Positions 26,354 to 34,171 of a stretch of DNA of 64,000 nt are shown piece after piece. Origin of the DNA: RGIG8244 sp045592785 (GTDB lineage: Bacteria > Verrucomicrobiota > Lentisphaeria > Victivallales > UBA1829); the NCBI GenBank assembly GCA_045592785.1, contig JAZNVL010000031.1, positions 1-64,000 on the forward strand, written 5' to 3'. Both the position numbers and the translations under genes were made by a program. Below the pieces are notes generated by a model. The model was not told where the DNA came from, made no database searches, and was given only the letters and a program-made list of their open reading frames with translations. How positions within the stretch are numbered: the first letter of the stretch is position 1; each line of letters starts with the position of its first letter.

Positions 26354-28714
26354 ATGAAAAACATGTACCGGTCAGGAATCCTTCCCCGTTTGCTCATTTG
26401 CGCAGCGGTATTCGGCACAGTCTGCACAGTTGCGGCAGACCAGGCATTTGCACAGGCTCCTAAAAAGTCCGCCAAAACCCCGAAAAAGGGCAGAGGAAAC
26501 GATATGGAGTACGATGCCCAGGCAATGCTGAAAAAGGGGATCGAATATCTGGAAATGAAACAGGAAGAACGCGGGGTGAAGACGATCACCCAGGTCACAT
26601 TGCAGTATCCCGAATCCAAAGCGGCATTCCAGGCGGAAGTCGTTCTCGGTAATTATTACATCGAAAAACGGCAATACGACCTGGCTGTCAAACGTTTGCA
26701 GAAAGTCGCCCAGCATGAAGATCCCGAAATCCAGGCGGAAGCCCTTTACAAAATCGGTATCTGTTACTTCAATTCCGGCGAATACAATAAAGCGTTCCTC
26801 TCTCTCCGTCAGGTCACAAACAAGTTCCCCGGAAGCGTTCATGCCAATGAAGCATATTATTACATCGGGTTGTGTCACTTCAGTTTGAACCGCTGGACAC
26901 AGGCCGTGGATGCGTTGGAACGGGTGGGCACCAGCGTGAATGCACAGAACAAAACTCCCGAGGCAAAAACCGAAGCCGGACTCCTGCTGGCGGAAGCCGG
27001 ACAGCGTTTGTTCGTCAAGATCCAGGACGAAGACCTGGCAGTTCTCATCACCGAAGATTCCGGCAAGGTGCTGAAAGTTCGCCTTACCAATGAAAACGGG
27101 GATGAAGAAACCATCGAACTGGAAGGTCTGGGCAAAGAAGGTGCGACCTTTATCGGCTCCATTGCCACACAGCCCGGCATCGCCGCAAAAAATGACGGTA
27201 CTCTCCAGATCAAGGGCGGCGATAAAGTCACCGTTACTTACGTTGATACCCATACCGATTCCGGCAAAACCAATGTGGAAGTCAAAGCCATGATCCCCAT
27301 GGTCTCCACGGCTTCTGTCGGTTTCACCAGCGGTAACTATCAGGATTACTGCTACGGTATCTTCGGCGCACAGGATTTCTTCATGCGTGTCCGTGACCTG
27401 GATAAAGACGTGACACCCCAGCCCGATACTGTTACCGTGAAAGTCACCTCCCTCTACAAAGTGGAAAAGGAAGAAGACCTTTCCGCCGGGATCAACTTTG
27501 ATGATCAGGAACCCGAATATCAGATCCGTGACACCAAAGAATTTGTGCTGAAAGAAACCGGTCCCCGTACCGGTATCTTTACCGCTGTTTCCAAAACAAA
27601 TCTTCTGGAAGAACCCAGGAAAGAAGAGAAGGAAGATGTTCCTCCGGGATCCGAAGCACCTGTTGCGGCTCCTGCTCCCGCTCCTGCGGCGGCATCTGCG
27701 GATGATGACAAATATCTGCGTGTGATGAATGGCGATACCATGCAGATCGAATATGTGGATGATGTGCACATTGCGGGGAACGAACCTGTGACCCGTATTT
27801 TCAAATCGAAACTGATGGTCGGCGAGATCTCCAACGTGCTTTCCCAGTCCCGCGAAGTGGATGACCTGGTCGTGAAGGCGAGAAAGAACCTGATCGAAAG
27901 TAAGATGCTGCTCTATCTGGCACAGATCTTCAAGGAAGTCGGTCTGATCGAATATGCCAATGCACGCGCAGCCGAAGGTCTGGTGAAAGTGGATACGGTC
28001 CTGAGCATTCATTCCGATGCTCCGCTGGAACATGGGATCCTGGAAGATGCGTTCAATACGAAATGGGAACTCTTCATCGTACAGGATAAGATCCGTGATG
28101 CCATCAAGGTCTGCAGTATGCTGATCAAGACATTCCCCGAATCCACACTTGTTGACCGCGCTCTGATGAAGATCGCCGAGATCAAGATCAAAGAAGGCGA
28201 CAACCGTTCTGTGCAGGAAGGTTTGAATATCTACCGCGGTATCCTGCAGCTGCCGAAATCCGATTTGAAGGCGGAAGCGCAGTATCGTATTGCGGAAGTC
28301 TCTATGGCGGGCGCAGTGGCGAAGACCCGGGAAATGCAGGCGAAGGACCCGACTTACAAGCCCAATTATGCGGCTGTGATGGCGGAATTCAAGAAATGCT
28401 CTGACAACTATCCGGACTCCGCATTTGCCGGAAAATCTCTGGAAAAGATCGCCGACTTCTACCTGGAAGGAAACGACTTCCAGCGCGTGATGGATATGAT
28501 GGAACAGATCTTCCAGGATTATCCCGACGGCGACTTCCTGGATCGTATGCTCTACAAATGGGCTGTTGCCGCATTCAAACTGGAACGTTTCCAGGTCGCT
28601 AATGAAAAATGCGAACAGCTTATGAGTGAATATCCCAACTCTGCCGAAGCGAAAAAGGCCAATCAGCTCCGTCAGCTGATCCGGAACCGTGTCGCAGCTC
28701 TCAATGAAGAATAA
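26354..28714 (+). CDS. Secreted TPR protein with central beta modules
   Basis: 786 residues. A signal peptide ends near AFAQ (about residue 33), followed by a Lys/Pro-rich segment. TPRs occupy about 45-215 (YIEKRQYDLAVKRLQKV, YYYIGLCHFSLNRWTQAV), then one or two beta modules: about 224-276 weak and 339-416 clear, with VRDLDKDVTPQPDTVTVKV and LKETGPRTGIFTA. A Pro/Ala linker (VAAPAPAPAAA) follows near 436. The C-terminal half (about 500-786) is TPRs again. The same module and TPR order occur in the giant protein two genes upstream, so the two may share a partner or assemble together. CAGGATGA precedes the start. No enzyme signature. Confidence 0.75.
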   Translation: MKNMYRSGILPRLLICAAVFGTVCTVAADQAFAQAPKKSAKTPKKGRGNDMEYDAQAMLKKGIEYLEMKQEERGVKTITQVTLQYPESKAAFQAEVVLGNYYIEKRQYDLAVKRLQKVAQHEDPEIQAEALYKIGICYFNSGEYNKAFLSLRQVTNKFPGSVHANEAYYYIGLCHFSLNRWTQAVDALERVGTSVNAQNKTPEAKTEAGLLLAEAGQRLFVKIQDEDLAVLITEDSGKVLKVRLTNENGDEETIELEGLGKEGATFIGSIATQPGIAAKNDGTLQIKGGDKVTVTYVDTHTDSGKTNVEVKAMIPMVSTASVGFTSGNYQDYCYGIFGAQDFFMRVRDLDKDVTPQPDTVTVKVTSLYKVEKEEDLSAGINFDDQEPEYQIRDTKEFVLKETGPRTGIFTAVSKTNLLEEPRKEEKEDVPPGSEAPVAAPAPAPAAASADDDKYLRVMNGDTMQIEYVDDVHIAGNEPVTRIFKSKLMVGEISNVLSQSREVDDLVVKARKNLIESKMLLYLAQIFKEVGLIEYANARAAEGLVKVDTVLSIHSDAPLEHGILEDAFNTKWELFIVQDKIRDAIKVCSMLIKTFPESTLVDRALMKIAEIKIKEGDNRSVQEGLNIYRGILQLPKSDLKAEAQYRIAEVSMAGAVAKTREMQAKDPTYKPNYAAVMAEFKKCSDNYPDSAFAGKSLEKIADFYLEGNDFQRVMDMMEQIFQDYPDGDFLDRMLYKWAVAAFKLERFQVANEKCEQLMSEYPNSAEAKKANQLRQLIRNRVAALNEE

Positions 28715-28744
28715 TTAACATTTAACGTATAAGGAGTTTTAATT

Positions 28745-29386
28745 ATGCTCGAATTTATTTTCAATGGCGGATTTCTCATGTATCCGCTGGTCCTTCTTTC
28801 TGTGGTCGGTGTCGCCATCATGATCGACCGTGCCTGTGCATTCCATGCGGCAGCGCGTGACAACGAGGCGTTGAAACGCGATGTGATGGAAGCAGTGGAA
28901 GACAACCGTCTGGAAGATGCAGAACAAATCTGCGCGAATGTGGGTGGTCCTGTGGCAGCCGTGCTGCTGGTGGGGATCCAGAAATTCCGTAAACTGGCGG
29001 ATTCCGACCGCCCCATGAACGAAGTCAGTGATATCGTGCGTAAATCCATGGAAGATTATGCTCCGGTCGCGCTCGGTACCCTGGAACGGAATGTCAGCAC
29101 ACTCCCCATCGTGGCAAGTCTTTCCCCGCTGATCGGGATGACCGGTACTGTCACCGGGATGATCGGGTCCTTCAACGCGATGGCGGAATCCACCACGCTG
29201 GAAGCGACGACGGTATCCGCCGGTATTTCGGAAGCTCTGATTACGACCGCAGCCGGTCTGATCATTGCCATGCCTTCTGTGATCGCCTATAACATTTTCA
29301 CCAAGCGTATCGATGCCAGTGTCATGGATCTTGATATGGCATGCACACAGCTGGTGGACTACATTGCACTGGATTACAAGAAATAA
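28745..29386 (+). CDS. exbB: ExbB/TolQ-family proton channel subunit (cluster 2)
   Basis: 213 residues. It starts with a membrane segment (FNGGFLMYPLVLLSVVGVAIMIDR). A cytoplasmic loop follows, then two membrane segments with GMTGTVTGMIGSF and AGLIIAMPSVIAYN, the ExbB/TolQ core. Unlike the cluster 1 ExbB it has no signal-like extension. AAGGAG precedes the ATG, 30 bases after the TPR gene. Two ExbD genes follow at 22 and -1 bases. The channel is expected in the inner membrane and driven by the proton gradient. Confidence 0.92.
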   Translation: MLEFIFNGGFLMYPLVLLSVVGVAIMIDRACAFHAAARDNEALKRDVMEAVEDNRLEDAEQICANVGGPVAAVLLVGIQKFRKLADSDRPMNEVSDIVRKSMEDYAPVALGTLERNVSTLPIVASLSPLIGMTGTVTGMIGSFNAMAESTTLEATTVSAGISEALITTAAGLIIAMPSVIAYNIFTKRIDASVMDLDMACTQLVDYIALDYKK

Positions 29387-29407
29387 TCACTGGAACGAAG
29401 GCGCAAC

Positions 29408-29854
29408 ATGATCAAACGACGCAAAAGACCGGCACTGACCGATATCGAAGTGGGTTCCTTCTCCGATATTGCGTTCCTGCTGATCATCTTCTTCATCCTT
29501 ACCACGCAGATTGTCCGGCTTGTGGGCAAGACCGTGGAAATCCCTTCCGGTTCCGAATCGAAACAGGAAGAAAAGAAGGAGGACAAGAAGCAGTTAATGG
29601 TCCACATGACAGGCGCGAACAAGATTACCATCAATGATGAAACGGCGAATTTGACTCTGGATGATTTGAAAAACCGTCTGATCGCGGAAGATTTCGAATC
29701 CAAAACCAAACCGGAAGAAAAATTCGTGATCCTGGATGCCCAGCCCGACGTCCCCTACGAAGTCTATTACAAAGTCGTAATGATGATCGATGAATGCGGC
29801 GGGAAACTGGCGATCCTGGAACCGGAAGATAACAAGAAGAAAGGAGGCAGCTGA
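29408..29854 (+). CDS. exbD: ExbD/TolR-family protein, cluster 2 copy 1
   Basis: 148 residues. The membrane helix is VGSFSDIAFLLIIFFILTTQ with the conserved Asp. A Lys/Glu-rich linker (about residues 52-63) leads to the periplasmic domain, which ends in VMMIDECGGKLAILEPED. Its stop overlaps the start of the next exbD by one base (TGATG), so translation is coupled. In this family the periplasmic domain binds peptidoglycan or a TonB/TolA partner. Confidence 0.9.
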   Translation: MIKRRKRPALTDIEVGSFSDIAFLLIIFFILTTQIVRLVGKTVEIPSGSESKQEEKKEDKKQLMVHMTGANKITINDETANLTLDDLKNRLIAEDFESKTKPEEKFVILDAQPDVPYEVYYKVVMMIDECGGKLAILEPEDNKKKGGS

Positions 29855-30276
29855 TGGCGTTGAGAAATAAAAAGCGCAGCGGCGGTCCTCTGCCGGTACC
29901 CACTACATCCATGGGTGATATCGCGTTCCTGCTGATCATCTTTTTCATGCTGACCAGTAAGTTCATGCAGGAATCTCATGTGGAATATCAGAACGCAAAA
30001 TCTCCGGACGTGGAGTCTATCGAAGACTTTCCCATTTCTGTCATCCTGGATTCCAAGGGTGAGATCTGGCTGCAGGGACAACCCTGCGGGTCTGCGGAGA
30101 CCATGCGTATGGGTGTGGAAGTTCTCCGTGGCGACAGCAAGGATACGAAAGTATTGTTGAAGATCCACAATGGAGCAACGCAGCAGCAATATGGTCCGGT
30201 GATCCAGAATCTGGCGCAGGCCGGAGTCAAGATCGCCTTCGTGGGCGAACGTTCGTCGGACTATTCAATCGAGTAA
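29854..30276 (+). CDS. exbD: ExbD/TolR-family protein, cluster 2 copy 2
   Basis: 140 residues. The membrane helix TTSMGDIAFLLIIFFMLTS keeps the Asp. The periplasmic domain ends in IQNLAQAGVKIAFVGER. It overlaps copy 1 and lies 25 bases before the TolA-like gene. It is more diverged in the periplasmic part than the cluster 1 pair, so the two ExbD subunits probably contact different partners. Confidence 0.9.
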   Translation: MALRNKKRSGGPLPVPTTSMGDIAFLLIIFFMLTSKFMQESHVEYQNAKSPDVESIEDFPISVILDSKGEIWLQGQPCGSAETMRMGVEVLRGDSKDTKVLLKIHNGATQQQYGPVIQNLAQAGVKIAFVGERSSDYSIE

Positions 30277-30301
30277 CATATATAAACAGGAGTATATAAT
30301 C

Positions 30302-30709
30302 ATGTCGGAAGAAAAAATCAATCCCAACGATCTCGTTGCCGTGATCGCAAAGCCCCGTCTTACGGTGAGCCTTATAATTTCATTTGTTGTCCACGTTGTC
30401 CTGCTGATCCTTTGTTCCATCGGATTCCTGCAGCTTTGTTTCCAGTATAAGACCGTTCATCCGAAGGAAGCGATCAAACTGGAACAGAAACTTGCCAAAG
30501 AAGAAGCGGAAAAGAAAGAAAAAGAAGAAAAACTCAAACTTGCACAGCTCCGTGCCAAGGAAGAAGCGGAAAAGAAAGCGGCGGAAGAAAAAGCCAAACA
30601 GTCCGCTCAGCCTGCGGAACGGAAGAAAAGCAAAATCGAACAGCAGTTGGAAGAAACTCTTCCTCCCTCTTCTGCATCCGGCAGTCTTGACGGCGGTCTT
30701 TCATTGTAA
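30302..30709 (+). CDS. TolA/TonB-like single-pass helical protein without C-terminal domain
   Basis: 135 residues. A cytoplasmic N-terminus of about 20 residues is followed by a membrane helix (about 21-47) starting near SLIISFVVHVVLL, where the His in the helix recalls the Ser-His pair of TonB and TolA. A highly charged Lys/Glu/Ala helix (about 55-100) comes next, and a Pro/Ser/Gly-rich end SASGSLDGGLSL. The TonB_C or TolA_III domain that contacts outer-membrane or Tol partners is missing. AGGAG at 30289-30293 marks the start. Its position right after ExbB-ExbD-ExbD makes it the probable energy-transducing arm or a spacer. I rate the family link as likely, the role as inference. Confidence 0.65.
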   Translation: MSEEKINPNDLVAVIAKPRLTVSLIISFVVHVVLLILCSIGFLQLCFQYKTVHPKEAIKLEQKLAKEEAEKKEKEEKLKLAQLRAKEEAEKKAAEEKAKQSAQPAERKKSKIEQQLEETLPPSSASGSLDGGLSL

Positions 30710-30731
30710 TTACAGCGGGATTTGATACACT

Positions 30732-32696
30732 ATGAATATAAGGCGTTCAAACGAAAACAAAACAGTCCGTGAAGCGGTCGCGTTCTGCATCCATTGGATC
30801 GCGTTCGCTCACGCCATGGCTGCCAAGGGTTTTCTGATCGCTTTCCGCTGGATCGGTGAAAAGCTTGCCCGGATCCCCTGGGAATTCCGGACCGCTTCCG
30901 CCGCCTTCCTTGCTGCTTTGATCCTGCTTGTCTCCTGTCTTTACGGGAATACCATCCTTCTGATGTCGGGCTGTACTGCCATTGCGGAACCGCCTGCGGA
31001 AGAAGAAGTGGAAGAAGAAGCAGAGATCGTGATCGATCCGGAAACAGAGATCGGCGAGCAGAAGCTCACGGTTTCGGAACCGGATGAATATTTTTCACCG
31101 GGTCAGATCGGTGCCTTGAAACGGTGCGATTTGGCATCTGCGGTGACAGAGATCAAGGAAGCGCATCCCGATGGAAAGATCAAGCCGGACAAGATCATGT
31201 CCGCGTTTCAGAAACGGTATGAAGTGGAAAACTTCAACCGGGAAAACCTGTTCTATTCCGAACATCACATTTATAAACTGCATGAAGCCGATGCGTTCCG
31301 TACGCTGAACGGGTTCCGTGCGGTCGGCTGGGTCCTGTTGGGACTCCTGCTGCTCGGTGCCGTTTTGAGTGTGGTCTCGCATTTTGTCAAGCCGCTGGGC
31401 AAGATCGCCTGGTACGCGCTTGCTGCCGGCTGTACCGGGTTCGGTATTTACTGGCTGCTGCTGATCCTGCCCATGTTCCTTCTGCCGGAAACGCTCCTTT
31501 CCATGAACCTGAAGGATGTGGATACGGAATTCCGCAACATTGTCTGGTTTGCTTATCTCTGGTTGTGGATCCCCACACTGGCATTCTCTTTTTTTGCCTG
31601 GTTCCCGCTGTATCTTTCCCGTGTTCGCAAGGTTTACGGATTCGGATTGCGGAAGATGGAGTTCGGCGATTTCTGGGAAAAGAATCTGAAATGTCAGGGG
31701 CAGAACTCCGGCCTTTACAAGGGCGGATACTGGGCATTCACCTATCACTTTGCCATCCTGCTGGTGATCCCGCTCCTGGCAAAGGGCTGTTACCAGAATG
31801 ACAGCTACGAGATCCCGAAAGGCGATGGCGGCGGCGTTGTGGAACAGGTGGTCCAGATCGTGAAACCCAAACCGAAGAAAGTGCGCAAATACACGTTGAA
31901 TCCCAACAGTGCCATTCTTTTTGAAATTCCCAAAATGGATGACACCGTTTCCGAAGAACTGGATAAAGATACGGAAAACCTGTATCAGGCAACACAGCTT
32001 GCTTCCATGGGACCCGGCAAGAAGGGCGGCAAACCCGGCTGGCCTGACGGGATGGAAGGCGGCAGGATCCGTTTCATCCGCTTGCAGTATCGCGGCGGTG
32101 ACTGGGACCAGGATATGGGAAAAGGTGCTGACTACAACATGCTGTTGAAGATGCACGAATATGCCGGATTCAACATTGCCGACAATACGGAATCCATGGA
32201 GATTGCCCGTCTTGCCCGCTGGAAACGGGGCAAAGCGCCTCCGTTCGTGTATATTACGGGCTCCGGAAACATCCATATTAATTCCACGGAAGCCAAACAG
32301 ATCCGGCGTTATCTGCTGGAAACGGGCGGTATGATCTTTGCGGATAACGGCGGCGGTAACTTTGACCGTGCGTTCCGGAATATGCTCCGTCAGATCCTCC
32401 CGGAACTGCAGTTGATCGATATCGCCAATGACGATGTGATCTACCAGGCTCCGTTTGCGTTCCCCAACGGCGCTCCGCCGCTGTTCCATCACTCCGGCAG
32501 CCGTGCGCTGGGACTCAAGTACAATGGCCGCTGGGTGGTGTTCTATCACCAGGGCGATATCAACGACGCCTGGAAGACCGGTGGTTCCGGAACCAGTGCG
32601 GAGGTACAGGAACGCGCCTACAAGATGGGTGCGAACGTGATCGCCTACTCTTTCTCCCAGTATCTTGCGCTGGTACGTCAGAGTCAACTGGAATGA
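30732..32696 (+). CDS. Membrane-anchored DUF4159-domain protein
   Basis: 654 residues. The N-terminal half has membrane segments at about 47-85 and four more between about 195 and 345, with an acidic loop (EEEVEEEAEIVIDPETEIG) between. The C-terminal domain (about residues 435-650) matches DUF4159: IRFIRLQYRGGDWDQDMG, FVYITGSGNIHINSTEAKQIRRYL, GGMIFADNGGGNFDRAFRNML, and FHHSGSRALGLKYNGRWVVFYHQGDINDAW. DUF4159 often occurs beside ExbBD and TPR genes in Planctomycetes and Acidobacteria. It resembles glutamine-amidotransferase-like folds but lacks a clear nucleophile. It is the last gene of cluster 2. Confidence 0.82.
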   Translation: MNIRRSNENKTVREAVAFCIHWIAFAHAMAAKGFLIAFRWIGEKLARIPWEFRTASAAFLAALILLVSCLYGNTILLMSGCTAIAEPPAEEEVEEEAEIVIDPETEIGEQKLTVSEPDEYFSPGQIGALKRCDLASAVTEIKEAHPDGKIKPDKIMSAFQKRYEVENFNRENLFYSEHHIYKLHEADAFRTLNGFRAVGWVLLGLLLLGAVLSVVSHFVKPLGKIAWYALAAGCTGFGIYWLLLILPMFLLPETLLSMNLKDVDTEFRNIVWFAYLWLWIPTLAFSFFAWFPLYLSRVRKVYGFGLRKMEFGDFWEKNLKCQGQNSGLYKGGYWAFTYHFAILLVIPLLAKGCYQNDSYEIPKGDGGGVVEQVVQIVKPKPKKVRKYTLNPNSAILFEIPKMDDTVSEELDKDTENLYQATQLASMGPGKKGGKPGWPDGMEGGRIRFIRLQYRGGDWDQDMGKGADYNMLLKMHEYAGFNIADNTESMEIARLARWKRGKAPPFVYITGSGNIHINSTEAKQIRRYLLETGGMIFADNGGGNFDRAFRNMLRQILPELQLIDIANDDVIYQAPFAFPNGAPPLFHHSGSRALGLKYNGRWVVFYHQGDINDAWKTGGSGTSAEVQERAYKMGANVIAYSFSQYLALVRQSQLE

Positions 32697-32722
32697 CGGA
32701 TGACATCGTCATACTTCCGTCA
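32694..32722 (+). other. Nested hairpin starting at the DUF4159 stop codon
   Basis: Outer arms TGACGGA (32694-32700) and TCCGTCA (32716-32722), inner arms ATGAC and GTCAT (32700-32704, 32708-32712). It begins on the TGA stop itself. Confidence 0.55.
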
Positions 32723-32738
32723 TAATTGAAACAAATTG

Positions 32739-32777
32739 AAGAACAAGGCTTTGCAAATCGTCAAAGTCTTGTTCTTT
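32739..32777 (+). terminator. Long hairpin, probable terminator after cluster 2
   Basis: A 15-bp stem: AAGAACAAG plus one G-T pair plus CTTTG, pairing with CAAAG T CTTGTTCTT, with an 8-nt loop at 32754-32761. The 3' arm itself is U-rich and no separate T-run follows on the plus strand. It would end the ExbBD cluster 2 transcript before the SNF gene. Confidence 0.55.
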
Positions 32778-32799
32778 CAAAGTAAGGAATGGAGAATTT

Positions 32800-34161
32800 A
32801 TGTCGCGTGAAATGCTGAAATCCCGCCTGGGATTCATCCTCCTTTCCGCCGGATGTGCCATCGGACTTGGCAACATCTGGCGGTTCCCTTATGTCGTCGG
32901 TGCCAATGGCGGCGCAGCTTTTGTGATCCTCTATCTGCTCTTTCTGCTGATCCTGGGATATCCGGTGATGTTGATGGAACTGGCAGTGGGCAGGGCTGCC
33001 CGGCGTTCGCTTTTCGGCGCATACCGTGACCTGCCGAAGGGATCCCGTTTCCGCTGGCATATTCCCGGCGGCGTGATCTTTGCCGGGTCCGCGATCCTGA
33101 TGATCTATTACACCACTGTGACGGGCTGGCTGCTGGCGTATACCTGGCGTTACACGACGGGCGCATTTGCCGAGGTCTCTTCTGCCAATGCGGGCAAGGC
33201 GTTTGAAGGGTTCATTTCTTCTGCACCTGCGAGCGTGCCGCCGATGCTGATCGGTGTGATCCTGGCGACGGTAGTCTGTTTCATCGGGCTCCGCAACGGC
33301 GTGGAACGTGTGACGAAGATCCTGATGGGTGGATTGTTTGCCCTGCTTCTTCTGTTGAGTATCCGCAGTTTGTTCATGCCGGGCGTGAAGGAAGGACTTT
33401 ACTTCTATCTCTACCCGAACTTTTCCTCGCTGACTCTTTCGGCGATCCCCGCGGCGATGGGGCAGGCGTTCTTCACGTTGAGTATCGGGATCGGATCCAT
33501 TGCGATCTTCGGCAGTTATACGGGCCGGGAGAGTTCTCTGCCGGGCGCGGGACTGCACATTATTCTTCTGGACACACTGGTGGCATTGCTGGCGGGATTC
33601 ATCATCTTCCCGGCGTGCATGAGTTATGATATTGACGTGAATGCGGGCCCCGGTTTGATCTTTGTGACCCTGCCGGCGGTATTCCATCAACTTCCGGGCG
33701 GTAGAGTCTGGGGAGCTCTTTTCTTCCTGTTTCTGAGTGTTGCCGCCATGACGACAGTGATCGCTGTATTTGAGAACCTGATCGCATTCCTGGTGGACGA
33801 ACTTCATTTGAGCCGGAAACGTGCGTCTCTGCTCAACGGACTTGTGATCGCCATCGGGTCTCTGCCCTGTGCTTTCGGATTCAATCTGCTGAAACACATT
33901 CAGCCATTGGGGAAGGGCAGCACGATCCTGGACTTTGAGGACTATCTTGTCAGTGACCTGCTTCTGCCTTTGGGCGGTTTGTATCTGGTGATCTTCTGTT
34001 GTTACAAAGTGGGCTGGGGCTGGAAGAATTTCATGGAGGAAGTCAATACGGGTCACGGTTTGAAGTTCCCGTCATGGGCTTATCACTATTGCAAATGGAT
34101 CGTTCCGCTTCTGATCCTGTTCCTTTTCGTGCTGTCCATCTGGCAGCGTTGGTTCAAGTGA
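32800..34161 (+). CDS. Sodium-dependent neurotransmitter-symporter-family transporter (SNF/NSS)
   Basis: 453 residues, about 11-12 membrane helices. The diagnostic first helix is present: SAGCAIGLGNIWRFPYVVGANGGAAF, whose unwound region binds Na+ and substrate in LeuT-like proteins. GGAG lies 8 bases before the ATG. Bacterial members import amino acids with Na+. The substrate is not evident. It starts 22 bases after the 32739 hairpin and is followed after 10 bases by mfd, so the two may be cotranscribed. Confidence 0.92.
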   Translation: MSREMLKSRLGFILLSAGCAIGLGNIWRFPYVVGANGGAAFVILYLLFLLILGYPVMLMELAVGRAARRSLFGAYRDLPKGSRFRWHIPGGVIFAGSAILMIYYTTVTGWLLAYTWRYTTGAFAEVSSANAGKAFEGFISSAPASVPPMLIGVILATVVCFIGLRNGVERVTKILMGGLFALLLLLSIRSLFMPGVKEGLYFYLYPNFSSLTLSAIPAAMGQAFFTLSIGIGSIAIFGSYTGRESSLPGAGLHIILLDTLVALLAGFIIFPACMSYDIDVNAGPGLIFVTLPAVFHQLPGGRVWGALFFLFLSVAAMTTVIAVFENLIAFLVDELHLSRKRASLLNGLVIAIGSLPCAFGFNLLKHIQPLGKGSTILDFEDYLVSDLLLPLGGLYLVIFCCYKVGWGWKNFMEEVNTGHGLKFPSWAYHYCKWIVPLLILFLFVLSIWQRWFK

Positions 34162-34171
34162 GGCGCAGAAT

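Noticed and set aside
31095..32687. Minus-strand open frame of 530 codons opposite the DUF4159 gene
   Set aside because: Shadow; the plus-strand gene has recognisable DUF4159 motifs.
32761..34056. Minus-strand open frame of 431 codons opposite the SNF transporter
   Set aside because: Gln/Arg/His-rich shadow translation with no family features.
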